Below, one piece after another: positions 1 through 7,106 of a stretch of 64,000 nucleotides of DNA. Under the pieces are notes generated by a model that worked only from the letters and a program-made list of their open reading frames with translations, was not told where the DNA came from and did not search any database. This DNA is from Pleurocapsa minor HA4230-MV1 (GTDB lineage: Bacteria > Cyanobacteriota > Cyanobacteriia > Cyanobacteriales > Xenococcaceae), in assembly GCA_019359095.1 (NCBI GenBank), contig JAHHHZ010000013.1:62001-126000 (forward strand), read 5' to 3'. A program made the position numbers and the translations under genes. Within the stretch, counting starts at the first letter, position 1; each line of letters starts with the position of its first letter.

Positions 1-808
1 CTTTTTTGGTTAAATCCCACTTCTGCATAAAGTGTTCGAGACTAGCAACTTCCCAAGCATCACTCCAGCGCAACATGAAGTAAGTTAAATCTGACCATTC
101 AAACCCAGTATCGGGAACATAGGTAGTTATAGAATCAGGTTCACAATAGATTTTGCCTCCTGCATTGGTAACAGACATCGAGAAATCAATGTGTTCTCTG
201 GTGCTGAGTAATTTTTCATCTAATAAACCAATGGTGTCAAAGATATCCCTGCGGACTAACATACAGTGAAACTCGGCAAATTTACATTCTCGCCGTTTCA
301 ATTTGTCTTGGACTTCGGCCACAGGACGATTGACAAAATAGTGCTTTTCGTAAACTTTGCGTTTCATTTTGTCATTTTTAACCTCTAGGACTATGTGTGC
401 TTCTCCTCCAGCCAGGTGGACTTTGGAATGGAGGTTTTTACCAATACAAACTAGAGGACAAACTACTGTTGCTTCCGTTTCTTCGGCACAGTTCACTAAT
501 TTTTCTAACCAACCAGGGGCAACATGAATGTCATTGTCAACGAAAACAACGTATTTAGTTTTGACGAATTGTAAGCCAATATTTCTCGCTTGATTGGGAG
601 AAAGATACTGTTCAGTTCTAATTAACTTGAAATCTTTGACTGATGCTTGATTAGCTAAATAGTCTTGAATATGTCTTGGGGAATTACCATCAACATAAAC
701 TAAATCAAAAGGATAATCAGTATGTTGATAAATACTTTCTAGAGATTCGCGAGTATAGCTAAAACGTTCTCTCGGTACGACGATTAATGTTACTTTGTTC
801 TCGTTCAT
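1..808 (-). CDS. Glycosyltransferase family 2, partial (C-terminus outside window)
   Basis: The reading frame runs leftward from an ATG at 808 and is still open at base 1, so about 269 N-terminal residues are visible. The start resembles a GT-A fold GT2 enzyme: a hydrophobic first strand (VTLIVVPRERF), then VYVDGNSP and the metal-binding acidic motif VFVDNDIHVAPGWLE. GT2 enzymes move a sugar from a nucleotide-sugar donor, usually in the cytoplasm, for polysaccharide or protein glycosylation. It lies 107 bp downstream of the GT4 gene on the same strand, with a heptamer array between them, and is probably co-transcribed from the promoter near 2165-2218. Acceptor and donor cannot be told from sequence. 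Confidence 0.85.
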   Translation of the reverse strand, partial: MNENKVTLIVVPRERFSYTRESLESIYQHTDYPFDLVYVDGNSPRHIQDYLANQASVKDFKLIRTEQYLSPNQARNIGLQFVKTKYVVFVDNDIHVAPGWLEKLVNCAEETEATVVCPLVCIGKNLHSKVHLAGGEAHIVLEVKNDKMKRKVYEKHYFVNRPVAEVQDKLKRRECKFAEFHCMLVRRDIFDTIGLLDEKLLSTREHIDFSMSVTNAGGKIYCEPDSITTYVPDTGFEWSDLTYFMLRWSDAWEVASLEHFMQKWDLTKK

Positions 809-854
809 AATTAGTTGTTAATTGCAAATCGTTAATAGTTAATTGTCGATCTAT

Positions 855-906
855 CACCTACTACCTACCCATTACCCATTACCCATTACCCATTACCCAT
901 TACCTA
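855..906. repeat. Short tandem heptamer array (TTACCCA type)
   Basis: Several head-to-tail 7-bp units of the TTACCCA type fill the spacer between the GT2 and GT4 genes. It belongs to the same class as the long array at 24414-24665. Such short tandemly repeated repetitive sequences are known from many cyanobacteria. No coding capacity is evident. Confidence 0.8.
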
Positions 907-915
907 TGACTCCCG

Positions 916-2124
916 TTACCCTGCCAAAACTTGAATTTTAGGTTGAGTATTTACTGCCAAAACGCGAGCGTAAATCTCTCGCCAGTTGGCTTGTTCTACA
1001 GCAGGGTTTAAATCTTGAATAACTTTTTGTTTAGCTGCTTTACCAAAACTCTTTCTGAGTAAAGGATTATCTATTAATTGCGCGATCGCAATTTTCAACT
1101 CCTCACTGGAATAGGGATTTACAAGTAAACCGTTGACACCATCTTCAATAATTTCGGCGATCGCATCGACATTTGTACCCACCACCGCTTTTTCGGCTAA
1201 CATGGCTTCGAGTAAGGCATTAGGACAACCATCATTGAGAGAAGGAATGGCAAAGATGTCCATATAGGCTAAATATCCCAAGGCTTGTTCTCGACTTACT
1301 TTACCGGTAATTATTATTTTGTCTTTTAAGCCACTATTTATTAATTCTTGCTCCCAATATTCTCTTTCTTTAGCAACAAACTCACCAACAAATAATAAAG
1401 TAAATTCTGTTTCTATTGTTTGACAAGCGTCTAAGAGATATTCAATCCCTTTTTTATCCCGAAAATTACCTACAGAACCAACTACTGTTCCTTTTAATTG
1501 ATTCACTAAAGACGGAGTGGGCAGGCTATTAAAATCTACAGGGGCAATCGAGTTTAAAAATGCCGAAGATTTATTCACAATTGTCGGTTCAAATAATCTG
1601 GCACGGTGCATTAGATCCTGACTAACAAAAGTAGTCCAATCAGAATTAGCTAAAGTCCAGGCTATTTGTTTTTGCTGTTGAGAATCAAAAATATGTTTGT
1701 GTAAATCTGCACCACGCACACTATTGATCACTGATAGTCCATTTTCTTTAGCTAACATAGTAGTTAAAAAACCAGTTTCGTTAATAAAAAAAGCATGAAC
1801 TACATCAAATTGATATTGTTTATGAAGGACAGTTAACTGTCCATAAATATCCATTAAATAATCTTGATCGCGAGCTAGTGTCGAACGAATAGCAGGATAT
1901 AAACGATGAACAGTAATCCCATCTTGAATACTAGTTTCACAACGAGAACGACTAAAATTTCCTGCGTTAGCTAACTTTCTTTCTTGACGAAATATAGAAC
2001 GAAAAACCGCTACATGAACCTGATAACCTAAGTCTGTTAATAACAAAGCAATACGTTTAGCAGATACCCCTACTCCACCGACATCAGGGGGAAATTCTTG
2101 GGCTGTAAGACAAATAGTTTTCAT
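916..2124 (-). CDS. Glycosyltransferase family 4 (GT1/GT4 superfamily)
   Basis: This 402-residue protein has the GT-B two-domain layout. The N-terminal domain begins MKTICLTAQEFPPDVGGVGV, with the glycine-rich GGVG loop typical of GT4 family members. The C-terminal domain holds GSVGNFRDKKGIEYLL, IPSLNDGCPNALLEAMLAEK (the E-x7-E donor-site region) and NGLLVNP. Family members are retaining glycosyltransferases using NDP-sugars. It starts a leftward unit with the GT2 gene. An operator of three 11-bp repeats and a TAATAAT -10 box lie 40-95 bp upstream. Its acceptor is unknown; a role in exopolysaccharide or surface glycan synthesis is inferred from the neighbouring genes. Confidence 0.88.
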   Translation of the reverse strand: MKTICLTAQEFPPDVGGVGVSAKRIALLLTDLGYQVHVAVFRSIFRQERKLANAGNFSRSRCETSIQDGITVHRLYPAIRSTLARDQDYLMDIYGQLTVLHKQYQFDVVHAFFINETGFLTTMLAKENGLSVINSVRGADLHKHIFDSQQQKQIAWTLANSDWTTFVSQDLMHRARLFEPTIVNKSSAFLNSIAPVDFNSLPTPSLVNQLKGTVVGSVGNFRDKKGIEYLLDACQTIETEFTLLFVGEFVAKEREYWEQELINSGLKDKIIITGKVSREQALGYLAYMDIFAIPSLNDGCPNALLEAMLAEKAVVGTNVDAIAEIIEDGVNGLLVNPYSSEELKIAIAQLIDNPLLRKSFGKAAKQKVIQDLNPAVEQANWREIYARVLAVNTQPKIQVLAG

Positions 2125-2164
2125 GGCTGGAATTAATAGTTAATTATTAATAATCGGTGAACTG

Positions 2165-2218
2165 ATTATTATTTAGTCTGTCAAGTTATGATTAATCGTT
2201 CGTGAAACTTTTGTGAGA
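2165..2218 (-). promoter_or_regulatory. Direct-repeat operator plus -10 box for the GT4/GT2 unit
   Basis: On the plus strand three hexamers with an 11-bp period start at 2191 (ATTAAT), 2202 (GTGAAA) and 2213 (GTGAGA). The central 16-mer is TGAAACTTTTGTGAGA. Read toward the gene, a TAATAAT box (complement of 2165-2171) lies 20-26 nt past the last repeat, as expected when an OmpR/PhoB-type activator replaces a -35 element. The same arrangement occurs near 6787 and 9411. The assignment to a regulator is inference. Confidence 0.6.
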
Positions 2219-2224
2219 GAATTT

Positions 2225-2296
2225 TCATGAAGCGATTGGGCTTCACCTACGGACGCGCCTCCAGGCGCTAATCCTTTAGGGCTTCGCGATCGCCTG
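2225..2296. repeat. Interspersed palindromic repeat (ATCCTTTAGG family)
   Basis: This stretch carries GGCGCTAATCCTTTAGGGCTTCGCGATCGCC-like modules broken into short palindromes, including the ATCCTTTAGG core. Related modules recur near 17430, 28160, 35514, 47150, 51405, 58490 and 62020. It sits in the spacer between the GT4 promoter and the toxin gene. No coding function is seen. Confidence 0.6.
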
Positions 2297-2331
2297 AGTT
2301 GTGGTGTTTATCTAACCTGAATTAATATCCT

Positions 2332-2748
2332 TTATTTCCAAGGATTAACTATATCGATACCACATTCTCTGAAATCATCTACATTTCGCGTTGCTAAAGT
2401 AGCGTTATGGCAACGAGCGATCGCAGCAATCTGAGCATCAATTTGAGAAATAGGACGACCGATTTTTCTTCTTTTGGCAGCTATAGTTGCAAATAATTGT
2501 GCTGCATCGGTATCAAAAGGCAAAATACGCCCAGTAAAATCCAACTCAAACATCAAGTTAGCTGCTTTTTTCAAGGCAGTACGTCGTTTTCCTGCTGGTA
2601 AAATTTCCAAGCCATAGAGAATTTCAGCTTGAGTCAAAGTAGTAATAAATAAGCTGGGTGCTTGATATTTACCGAACCAAAGCACTACCGATCTATCGGG
2701 TTGCGACTTCATGAGTTCCGATAAAACATTAGTATCGAGAATGATCAT
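2332..2748 (-). CDS. PIN-domain toxin (VapC/FitB type)
   Basis: This 138-residue PIN-domain protein starts MIILDTNVLSELMK, with the first catalytic aspartate at residue 5. It has the central acidic region around TLTQAEILYGLE and the later acidic pair in SQIDAQIAAIAR and LATRNVDDF. PIN toxins are Mg-dependent ribonucleases that cut tRNA, rRNA or mRNA when freed from the antitoxin. The ATG overlaps the antitoxin stop codon by one base (TAATG), the usual coupled order of antitoxin then toxin. The catalytic acids look intact, so the module may be functional. Closest in style to FitB of the FitAB subgroup. Confidence 0.9.
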   Translation of the reverse strand: MIILDTNVLSELMKSQPDRSVVLWFGKYQAPSLFITTLTQAEILYGLEILPAGKRRTALKKAANLMFELDFTGRILPFDTDAAQLFATIAAKRRKIGRPISQIDAQIAAIARCHNATLATRNVDDFRECGIDIVNPWK

Positions 2749-2996
2749 TACCCAAATTGAGGGGGTTCGCGCATCTCTTCACGAAAAGCAGCAGGAAGAT
2801 CGTCAACTCCACCTAGTTGGGCAAAACGTTTTTGAATTGATTCAGCCAGATTTTCTGACAATTGAGTATCTTGCAATAAAGTATGGCGTAAAATTTGCCT
2901 TACTTCTTCCTCCATAGAATTACCGTGATGTGCAGCCCGAATACGTAATAATTCTTTTATTGGTTCTTCTAAATTGCGGATAGTTATGCTTGCCAT
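2748..2996 (-). CDS. FitA-like ribbon-helix-helix antitoxin
   Basis: An 82-residue protein beginning MASITIRNLEEPIKELLRIR, the FitA/Arc-type beta strand and first helix of a ribbon-helix-helix DNA-binding domain, followed by HGNSMEEEVRQILRHTLL. The C-terminal part (roughly 45-82) would bind and block the PIN toxin encoded immediately downstream. Antitoxins of this type repress their own operon together with the toxin. The operator was not identified with confidence; an inverted repeat lies 150 bp upstream at 3148-3183. Confidence 0.88.
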   Translation of the reverse strand: MASITIRNLEEPIKELLRIRAAHHGNSMEEEVRQILRHTLLQDTQLSENLAESIQKRFAQLGGVDDLPAAFREEMREPPQFG

Positions 2997-3147
2997 AGTA
3001 TTTTAGTTTCACTTCCTGCTTACATTGTAATCAATGCTAGCAATGCTATCAATTAAATGTCGCTCAAACTAGGGGCAAATCCTCCGCTTCTAATTCTTTT
3101 TTTTAAGTAATCTGATGCCACAAATCATCTACACAACTGAAAACTAA

Positions 3148-3183
3148 AATGTAACAATATTCAGTATTAAACATTGTTACATT
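3148..3183. promoter_or_regulatory. Perfect 11-bp inverted repeat
   Basis: AATGTAACAAT at 3148-3158 and its exact reverse complement ATTGTTACATT at 3173-3183 are separated by 14 bp. It lies between the leftward toxin-antitoxin operon and the rightward DUF6745 gene. It could be a dimeric operator or a hairpin; there is no T-run that would make it a terminator. Confidence 0.45.
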
Positions 3184-3270
3184 CGAGAGACTAGTTTTGA
3201 TTCTCTTAAATGGAATTTTTCTTTTCAACTATACTTAAGAGTTGCAATCGGCGTGATTCTTAATAAAAAT

Positions 3271-4017
3271 ATGAAGTTGTCATTGGAACAAGAAGCCTTG
3301 ATACCTGTATATACAGAAAAGTGGGTGAATATTGCTTTTTCTGAACAGAATATAGATCGAGAGCGAGCGAAAAAAATAATTATTGCTGCATACACATTTT
3401 TAGGATACTCTGAACCAGAAATTCTATTTTTCAAGAATATTGAATCAATTGCTCAAAGTATTCAACCTCTTCTAGAAGAAAAAATATTAGGTTTGACCAA
3501 ACAAAGTAAAGAACCAGTTCTAAAGAGAATTGGCAATAAATTAGGAAAACCTCTTGCTGGTCGTCTTCAAGGTTTATACAGACAGCTTTGTGTTGAAGTT
3601 GATTCCGAATATTATGCTTTATACCAAAATTTATTTGGTTTAGATTTATATAGACGAGAAAAATATTTCTATCAAATATATGATTATACGACTCATGATT
3701 GCTCGAATAAAATAAAGCAAAACTTAAACTTTCAAAATTATGAGTTAAGATTCATTTCATCAGAAAAATTGAAAGTTAAACTTCAGGATAAATTTTTCGA
3801 TGCTATTTTTCCCAACACATTTTATACTAATGATTGCCTATTCATTGATTATTATTGTGAAGTACTAAATCGTAGTTGTAATTATGATCTATGGCATATT
3901 CTCAAGCAACTTTGTGCAGACTGTGGACTAATGCTCATTCCTTTTCAGTCAATATGTTTGGTTTGCGATCGCTATCAACTTCCAATCAAAAATTCAAGAA
4001 AGCTTGAGTATTTTTAA
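3271..4017 (+). CDS. DUF6745-like protein, shortened at the C-terminus
   Basis: The N-terminus (MKLSLEQEALIPVYTEKW, then a region ending PEILFF) matches the other family member in this window at 41863-42987 residue for residue in many places, for example LTLEQINLIPSYVEKWKKIA and PPVILFF. I believe both belong to the DUF6745 family, whose function is not established. The shared cysteine/arginine motif near the C-terminus (CLVCDR here, CIICDRP in the paralogue) is followed by only about 15 residues, whereas the paralogue continues for more than 140. The break falls right after a GCGATCGC octamer. I chose ATG 3271 because paralogy starts there; a GTG at 3253 is also in frame. No ribosome binding site is obvious. 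Confidence 0.6.
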   Translation: MKLSLEQEALIPVYTEKWVNIAFSEQNIDRERAKKIIIAAYTFLGYSEPEILFFKNIESIAQSIQPLLEEKILGLTKQSKEPVLKRIGNKLGKPLAGRLQGLYRQLCVEVDSEYYALYQNLFGLDLYRREKYFYQIYDYTTHDCSNKIKQNLNFQNYELRFISSEKLKVKLQDKFFDAIFPNTFYTNDCLFIDYYCEVLNRSCNYDLWHILKQLCADCGLMLIPFQSICLVCDRYQLPIKNSRKLEYF

Positions 4018-4049
4018 GTAGGAGAGATAGATTAATAATTATTGGCGAT

Positions 4050-5201
4050 CTATACCAACTGCTTTTGCTTGGTTAATTGTTTTATATACTGTGCTGTATT
4101 GTTAACTCCAGCTAAATTTAAACTCAATTCAGTTTTATCTTGTTGAAGATAGCTAATAATTTGCTCGGCAAACTTTTCTGGTTGTAAATCTTCAGGCTGA
4201 ATCATTTTGACTCGACCTAAATTATCTAATTTCTTCAAACGAGTTTCTTGTTCTTTGTCGTTATTACCCTGAAATGCCATCATCATTGCTTTCACACCAG
4301 TGCTTAAAATATTCATGGTAGTGTTGTAACCAGACATTCCAATAGATAAGTCTGCCTGTTGCATATAATTAAGGAAATTTGGAGTGTAACGTTCAATAGT
4401 GATGTTATCTAGATTTTTAGTTATTTGTTGCAGTTTTACTAATACTTCATCAGGACTAAAAGCACCTGTAAAAACTTGCAGATGATGGGGAATTTTATCT
4501 TTTAAGATAGGTGCAGTATGAGCCACACATTCTAATAAATCGTGTCCAAATCTTCCCCCACCAACACTAACCAAAATTAAAGGTTTATTAGCTATCGGTT
4601 GAGATTGAGGTAGGGGTTGAACTACATAACCCGTGTAGTGTACAGGACAAGTTAAGTCATTAACACGAGAAAAGCTGAGGTTAAGTTTAACAAAATTAGG
4701 ATCGCCATGAATTAATAACATATCAAAATATTTATTAATCAAACGACAAACCTTTTCTTCATGTCTTTGTTGATTTTGTTTAGTAACTACAATATCTCTC
4801 ACACTAGAAACAATTTTTGTTCCCATTGCTTTAGCTTTTTCCATTAATGGAATCAATTCAAAAGAAAAGCGTCTTCTCCCAAAAGGAAATAGTTCAATAA
4901 TTAAAACATCTGGTTGAAAGCGATCGCACGTATCTAACAGGATTTTAGTTCTAATAGTTTCTAACTCTGACATGGTTAAATTATCATCTACAGGAGTAAG
5001 TTCAGTAAACTCACTATCCGTTTTGATCGCAGGAATATTGATTACTTCAATTTCCCTAGGAAACTCAAATTCTTCGATAACTTCTCCACCATTAATAAAG
5101 CAAATTTGAAAGTCAGGTATTAACCCCCGAACTATTTCTACACTGCGAATCAAATGACCCATGCCAAGAATATGTTGGCAATAAAACATTACTTTTTTCA
5201 T
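4050..5201 (-). CDS. GT28-like glycosyltransferase (COG4671-type), second of pair
   Basis: The 383-residue protein begins MKKVMFYCQHILGMGHLIRS, the G-M-G-H-x-x-R loop of MurG/GT28-like GT-B enzymes. It ends with a donor-binding region containing VSVGGGRFG and SIGMSGYNTTMNIL. It is related to the gene upstream (5330-6604), which shares the GxGNIRR and CGYNT landmarks, so the two look like diverged duplicates. Family members transfer sugars from nucleotide donors to lipid or other acceptors in the cytoplasm. It is read leftward after 5330-6604 with a 128-bp spacer made largely of TTACCTA heptamers, probably as one operon. Substrates are unknown. Confidence 0.75.
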   Translation of the reverse strand: MKKVMFYCQHILGMGHLIRSVEIVRGLIPDFQICFINGGEVIEEFEFPREIEVINIPAIKTDSEFTELTPVDDNLTMSELETIRTKILLDTCDRFQPDVLIIELFPFGRRRFSFELIPLMEKAKAMGTKIVSSVRDIVVTKQNQQRHEEKVCRLINKYFDMLLIHGDPNFVKLNLSFSRVNDLTCPVHYTGYVVQPLPQSQPIANKPLILVSVGGGRFGHDLLECVAHTAPILKDKIPHHLQVFTGAFSPDEVLVKLQQITKNLDNITIERYTPNFLNYMQQADLSIGMSGYNTTMNILSTGVKAMMMAFQGNNDKEQETRLKKLDNLGRVKMIQPEDLQPEKFAEQIISYLQQDKTELSLNLAGVNNTAQYIKQLTKQKQLV

Positions 5202-5244
5202 AATTACTATTTATTGATTGCTGATAATTAGTTATCATTCATCG

Positions 5245-5329
5245 TTACCTATTACCTATTACCTATTACCTATTACCTATTACCTATTACCTATTACCTA
5301 TTACCTACTATCCACTACCTCCTACCTAC
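5245..5329. repeat. TTACCTA heptamer array
   Basis: About nine TTACCTA units in tandem, followed by degenerate units, fill the spacer between the two GT28-like genes. The array runs into the stop codon of the upstream gene (TAA, complement of 5330-5332). It is the leader of the downstream gene if the pair is cut or separately translated. Confidence 0.85.
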
Positions 5330-6604
5330 TTAGGCAGATTTAAGAGCAATATTAGAACTTTGATCGATATAGAAAGAGTCAAATAAAAGCATTGCTAAAT
5401 AATCATTAACTCTCGGTAATCCTGTAAAATCTAAATGGCTAATAGATTTAAAATTATTAACTCGCTCTAAACTATTAAGCAAAGTTGCCATTAATAAACT
5501 AGAATTCAGTAAGTCAGGATGAATTATCTTAATTAATCCTGCTTTTGCTAAACTTTGAGCGCGGATTAATTGTTCTTGTCCTGGTTTTATACGAGGAACG
5601 ACGATCGCTTTTTTGCCTTTTTGTAAAACTTCAGTAATGGTGTTATAGCCACACATACAAATTACCGCATCGGCAGTATTAACATAGCTCATTAAATCAT
5701 TAGTGAACTCTAATACTGTAACTCCAGGTAATGATTGGGCTTTTTGATATATTTTTTGTTGCTGTTCGGGAGGCATTTCTGCACCACAAAAAATGAGGCT
5801 GCGGATTTTTTGATTGACAAAGCGATCGCGCTCTTTTGCCAAACCATCAAGATAATTATTAACTAAGAAATAACCATCTTCTCCACCGCCAGGCGTAACT
5901 AAAACTAACTTTTCATTACTTTGAATACCTAATTCTTGACGGATAGTACGACGATTTTTTAAACCAGATTCTTTGCGAATATAACCACAAAAACGGACTT
6001 TAGATGCAATTTCCTGACTAAACTGATATTCTTGACAAAGATCAAATATTTCTGGCATCCCTACTACTAAGATGCGATCGTAAATAGACTCTACTATCTG
6101 GTAATAATTTTCTTTTTGCCATTCCTGAATAGTTTTTTCTGGAGTATCTAAAATATCTCGTAATAATAAAATAAATTTAGTGTTTGGTAAATGATGTTTT
6201 AAATAGTTAATTGTTGAGTTTAATTCTCCTCGAATTCCTGATGGTTTTTTATCAACTAAAACTAAATCTGGTTGATAGTTTTTCGCTGCTGCTAAAATTA
6301 ATTCCGATCGCAAGTTTAAAATAGATTCAATATCTGCATTGAGATATTTAACCGCCATTTCTCCCGATGAACCACGATTAAGACAGGGAAGCTTGATATA
6401 GTCTAAACCTTGGGGTAAACGAAAGCTTTGCAGCATTGGTGAACCAGATACTAACAAAATCGAAAGATTAGGAATTGACTTGAGTAAAGACTTACAAATA
6501 GCTAGCATTCGGCGAATATTTCCCAAACCGTAAGCATCGTGGGAATAAACCATGATTCTTTGATATTTGCCTGTAGTAACTGAGGAAGGAAGAATACGAG
6601 CCAT
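5330..6604 (-). CDS. GT28-like glycosyltransferase (COG4671-type), first of pair
   Basis: A 424-residue protein with the N-terminal loop MVYSHDAYGLGNIRRML starting at about residue 18, and a C-terminal nucleotide-sugar site with VTPGGGEDG, FTNDLMSYV and VICMCGYNTITEVLQKGKKA. These are landmarks of MurG-like GT-B transferases. There is no signal peptide or membrane segment. It is the promoter-proximal gene of the leftward pair. Upstream lie 500 bp of non-coding DNA with two copies of the local 11-bp-period operator, the nearer one 182 bp from the start codon. The role in glycan building is inferred from the locus. Confidence 0.75.
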   Translation of the reverse strand: MARILPSSVTTGKYQRIMVYSHDAYGLGNIRRMLAICKSLLKSIPNLSILLVSGSPMLQSFRLPQGLDYIKLPCLNRGSSGEMAVKYLNADIESILNLRSELILAAAKNYQPDLVLVDKKPSGIRGELNSTINYLKHHLPNTKFILLLRDILDTPEKTIQEWQKENYYQIVESIYDRILVVGMPEIFDLCQEYQFSQEIASKVRFCGYIRKESGLKNRRTIRQELGIQSNEKLVLVTPGGGEDGYFLVNNYLDGLAKERDRFVNQKIRSLIFCGAEMPPEQQQKIYQKAQSLPGVTVLEFTNDLMSYVNTADAVICMCGYNTITEVLQKGKKAIVVPRIKPGQEQLIRAQSLAKAGLIKIIHPDLLNSSLLMATLLNSLERVNNFKSISHLDFTGLPRVNDYLAMLLFDSFYIDQSSNIALKSA

Positions 6605-6761
6605 GATAATTACGCTCTGGTTGTGACTAAATTTTTTGAGGTAGTTAGGAGAGTAGAGGAAGTAGAGAGGTGGTGGGGTAGTTAGGTAGAGGAGTTAATT
6701 CTCCACTACTTCAATAACTCCATTACTCCAAATACTCTGCTATCTCTCTAAAAAGTTTTCT

Positions 6762-6814
6762 ATTATTGTTAGTTTCACAGTTGTCAATGAATCGTCTATG
6801 AAACTTTGATGAGA
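6762..6814 (-). promoter_or_regulatory. Direct-repeat operator plus -10 box for the GT28-like pair
   Basis: Three plus-strand hexamers start exactly 11 bp apart at 6787 (ATGAAT), 6798 (ATGAAA) and 6809 (ATGAGA). Read toward the leftward gene, an AATAAT box (complement of 6762-6767) lies 20-25 nt after the last repeat, the same distance as in front of the GT4 and epimerase genes. This would place the leader at about 150 nt. Confidence 0.6.
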
Positions 6815-6878
6815 AAAATCTTACTTTAACAACAGCCATAAGCTATAAGGCAGGTGCATCTCTAAAATCGTCGGTGTC

Positions 6879-6905
6879 GGGTTTGAAGGTTAAACCCAGT
6901 TTTTT
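6879..6905 (+). terminator. Terminator-like hairpin in the divergent spacer
   Basis: GGGTTT at 6879-6884 pairs with AAACCC at 6892-6897, followed by a T-run from 6900 to 6905. No gene reads into it from the left, so it may end a short transcript starting in the spacer, or it may be fortuitous. The six-pair stem is modest. Confidence 0.35.
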
Positions 6906-7039
6906 GCAATTACTTAAATCCTGACTATTACAGGCAGTAAAAATAATTATCTGTTTACTTACTTTTGAACTTTATACTGATAACTTAAGTTCTTTTTGTG
7001 TAGCATAAATTATTTATAACTATATATAAACGACTTACA

Positions 7040-7067
7040 ATAACCTGAACATGAAACTTTGATGAGA
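7040..7067 (+). promoter_or_regulatory. Second operator copy, near the kinase gene
   Basis: ATGAAA at 7051 and ATGAGA at 7062 are 11 bp apart and share the 16-mer TGAAACTTTGATGAGA with the site at 6798. The third unit (ATAACC at 7040) is weak. It lies 40 bp before the kinase start but points the opposite way relative to the gene compared with the other sites, which would fit repression or autoregulation rather than activation. Alternatively it serves a second leftward promoter with TATA-rich DNA at 7013-7030. Confidence 0.5.
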
Positions 7068-7074
7068 CAAAATT

Positions 7075-7102
7075 AATCTTTATAAGATAATCTTTATAAG
7101 AT
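7075..7102. repeat. Tandem 14-bp palindromic unit before the kinase gene
   Basis: AATCTTTATAAGAT occurs twice without a gap (7075-7088 and 7089-7102). Each unit is itself an inverted repeat (ATCTT-tat-AAGAT). The second copy ends four bases before the kinase ATG, in the place where a ribosome binding site would be expected. Confidence 0.6.
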
Positions 7103-7106
7103 ATGT

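Larger units (their letters stand above)
6605..7106. other. Divergent regulatory spacer
   Basis: This 500-bp non-coding stretch separates the leftward GT28-like pair from the rightward kinase gene. It holds degenerate GTAG-rich repeats (about 6640-6720), an operator at 6787-6814, a terminator-like hairpin at 6879-6905, a second operator at 7040-7067 and a tandem palindrome at 7075-7102. No protein-coding frame was convincing. Confidence 0.6.

Noticed and set aside
2711-2917. 68-codon plus-strand frame over the toxin-antitoxin pair
   Set aside because: It is antisense to two well-supported overlapping genes and shows no domain.
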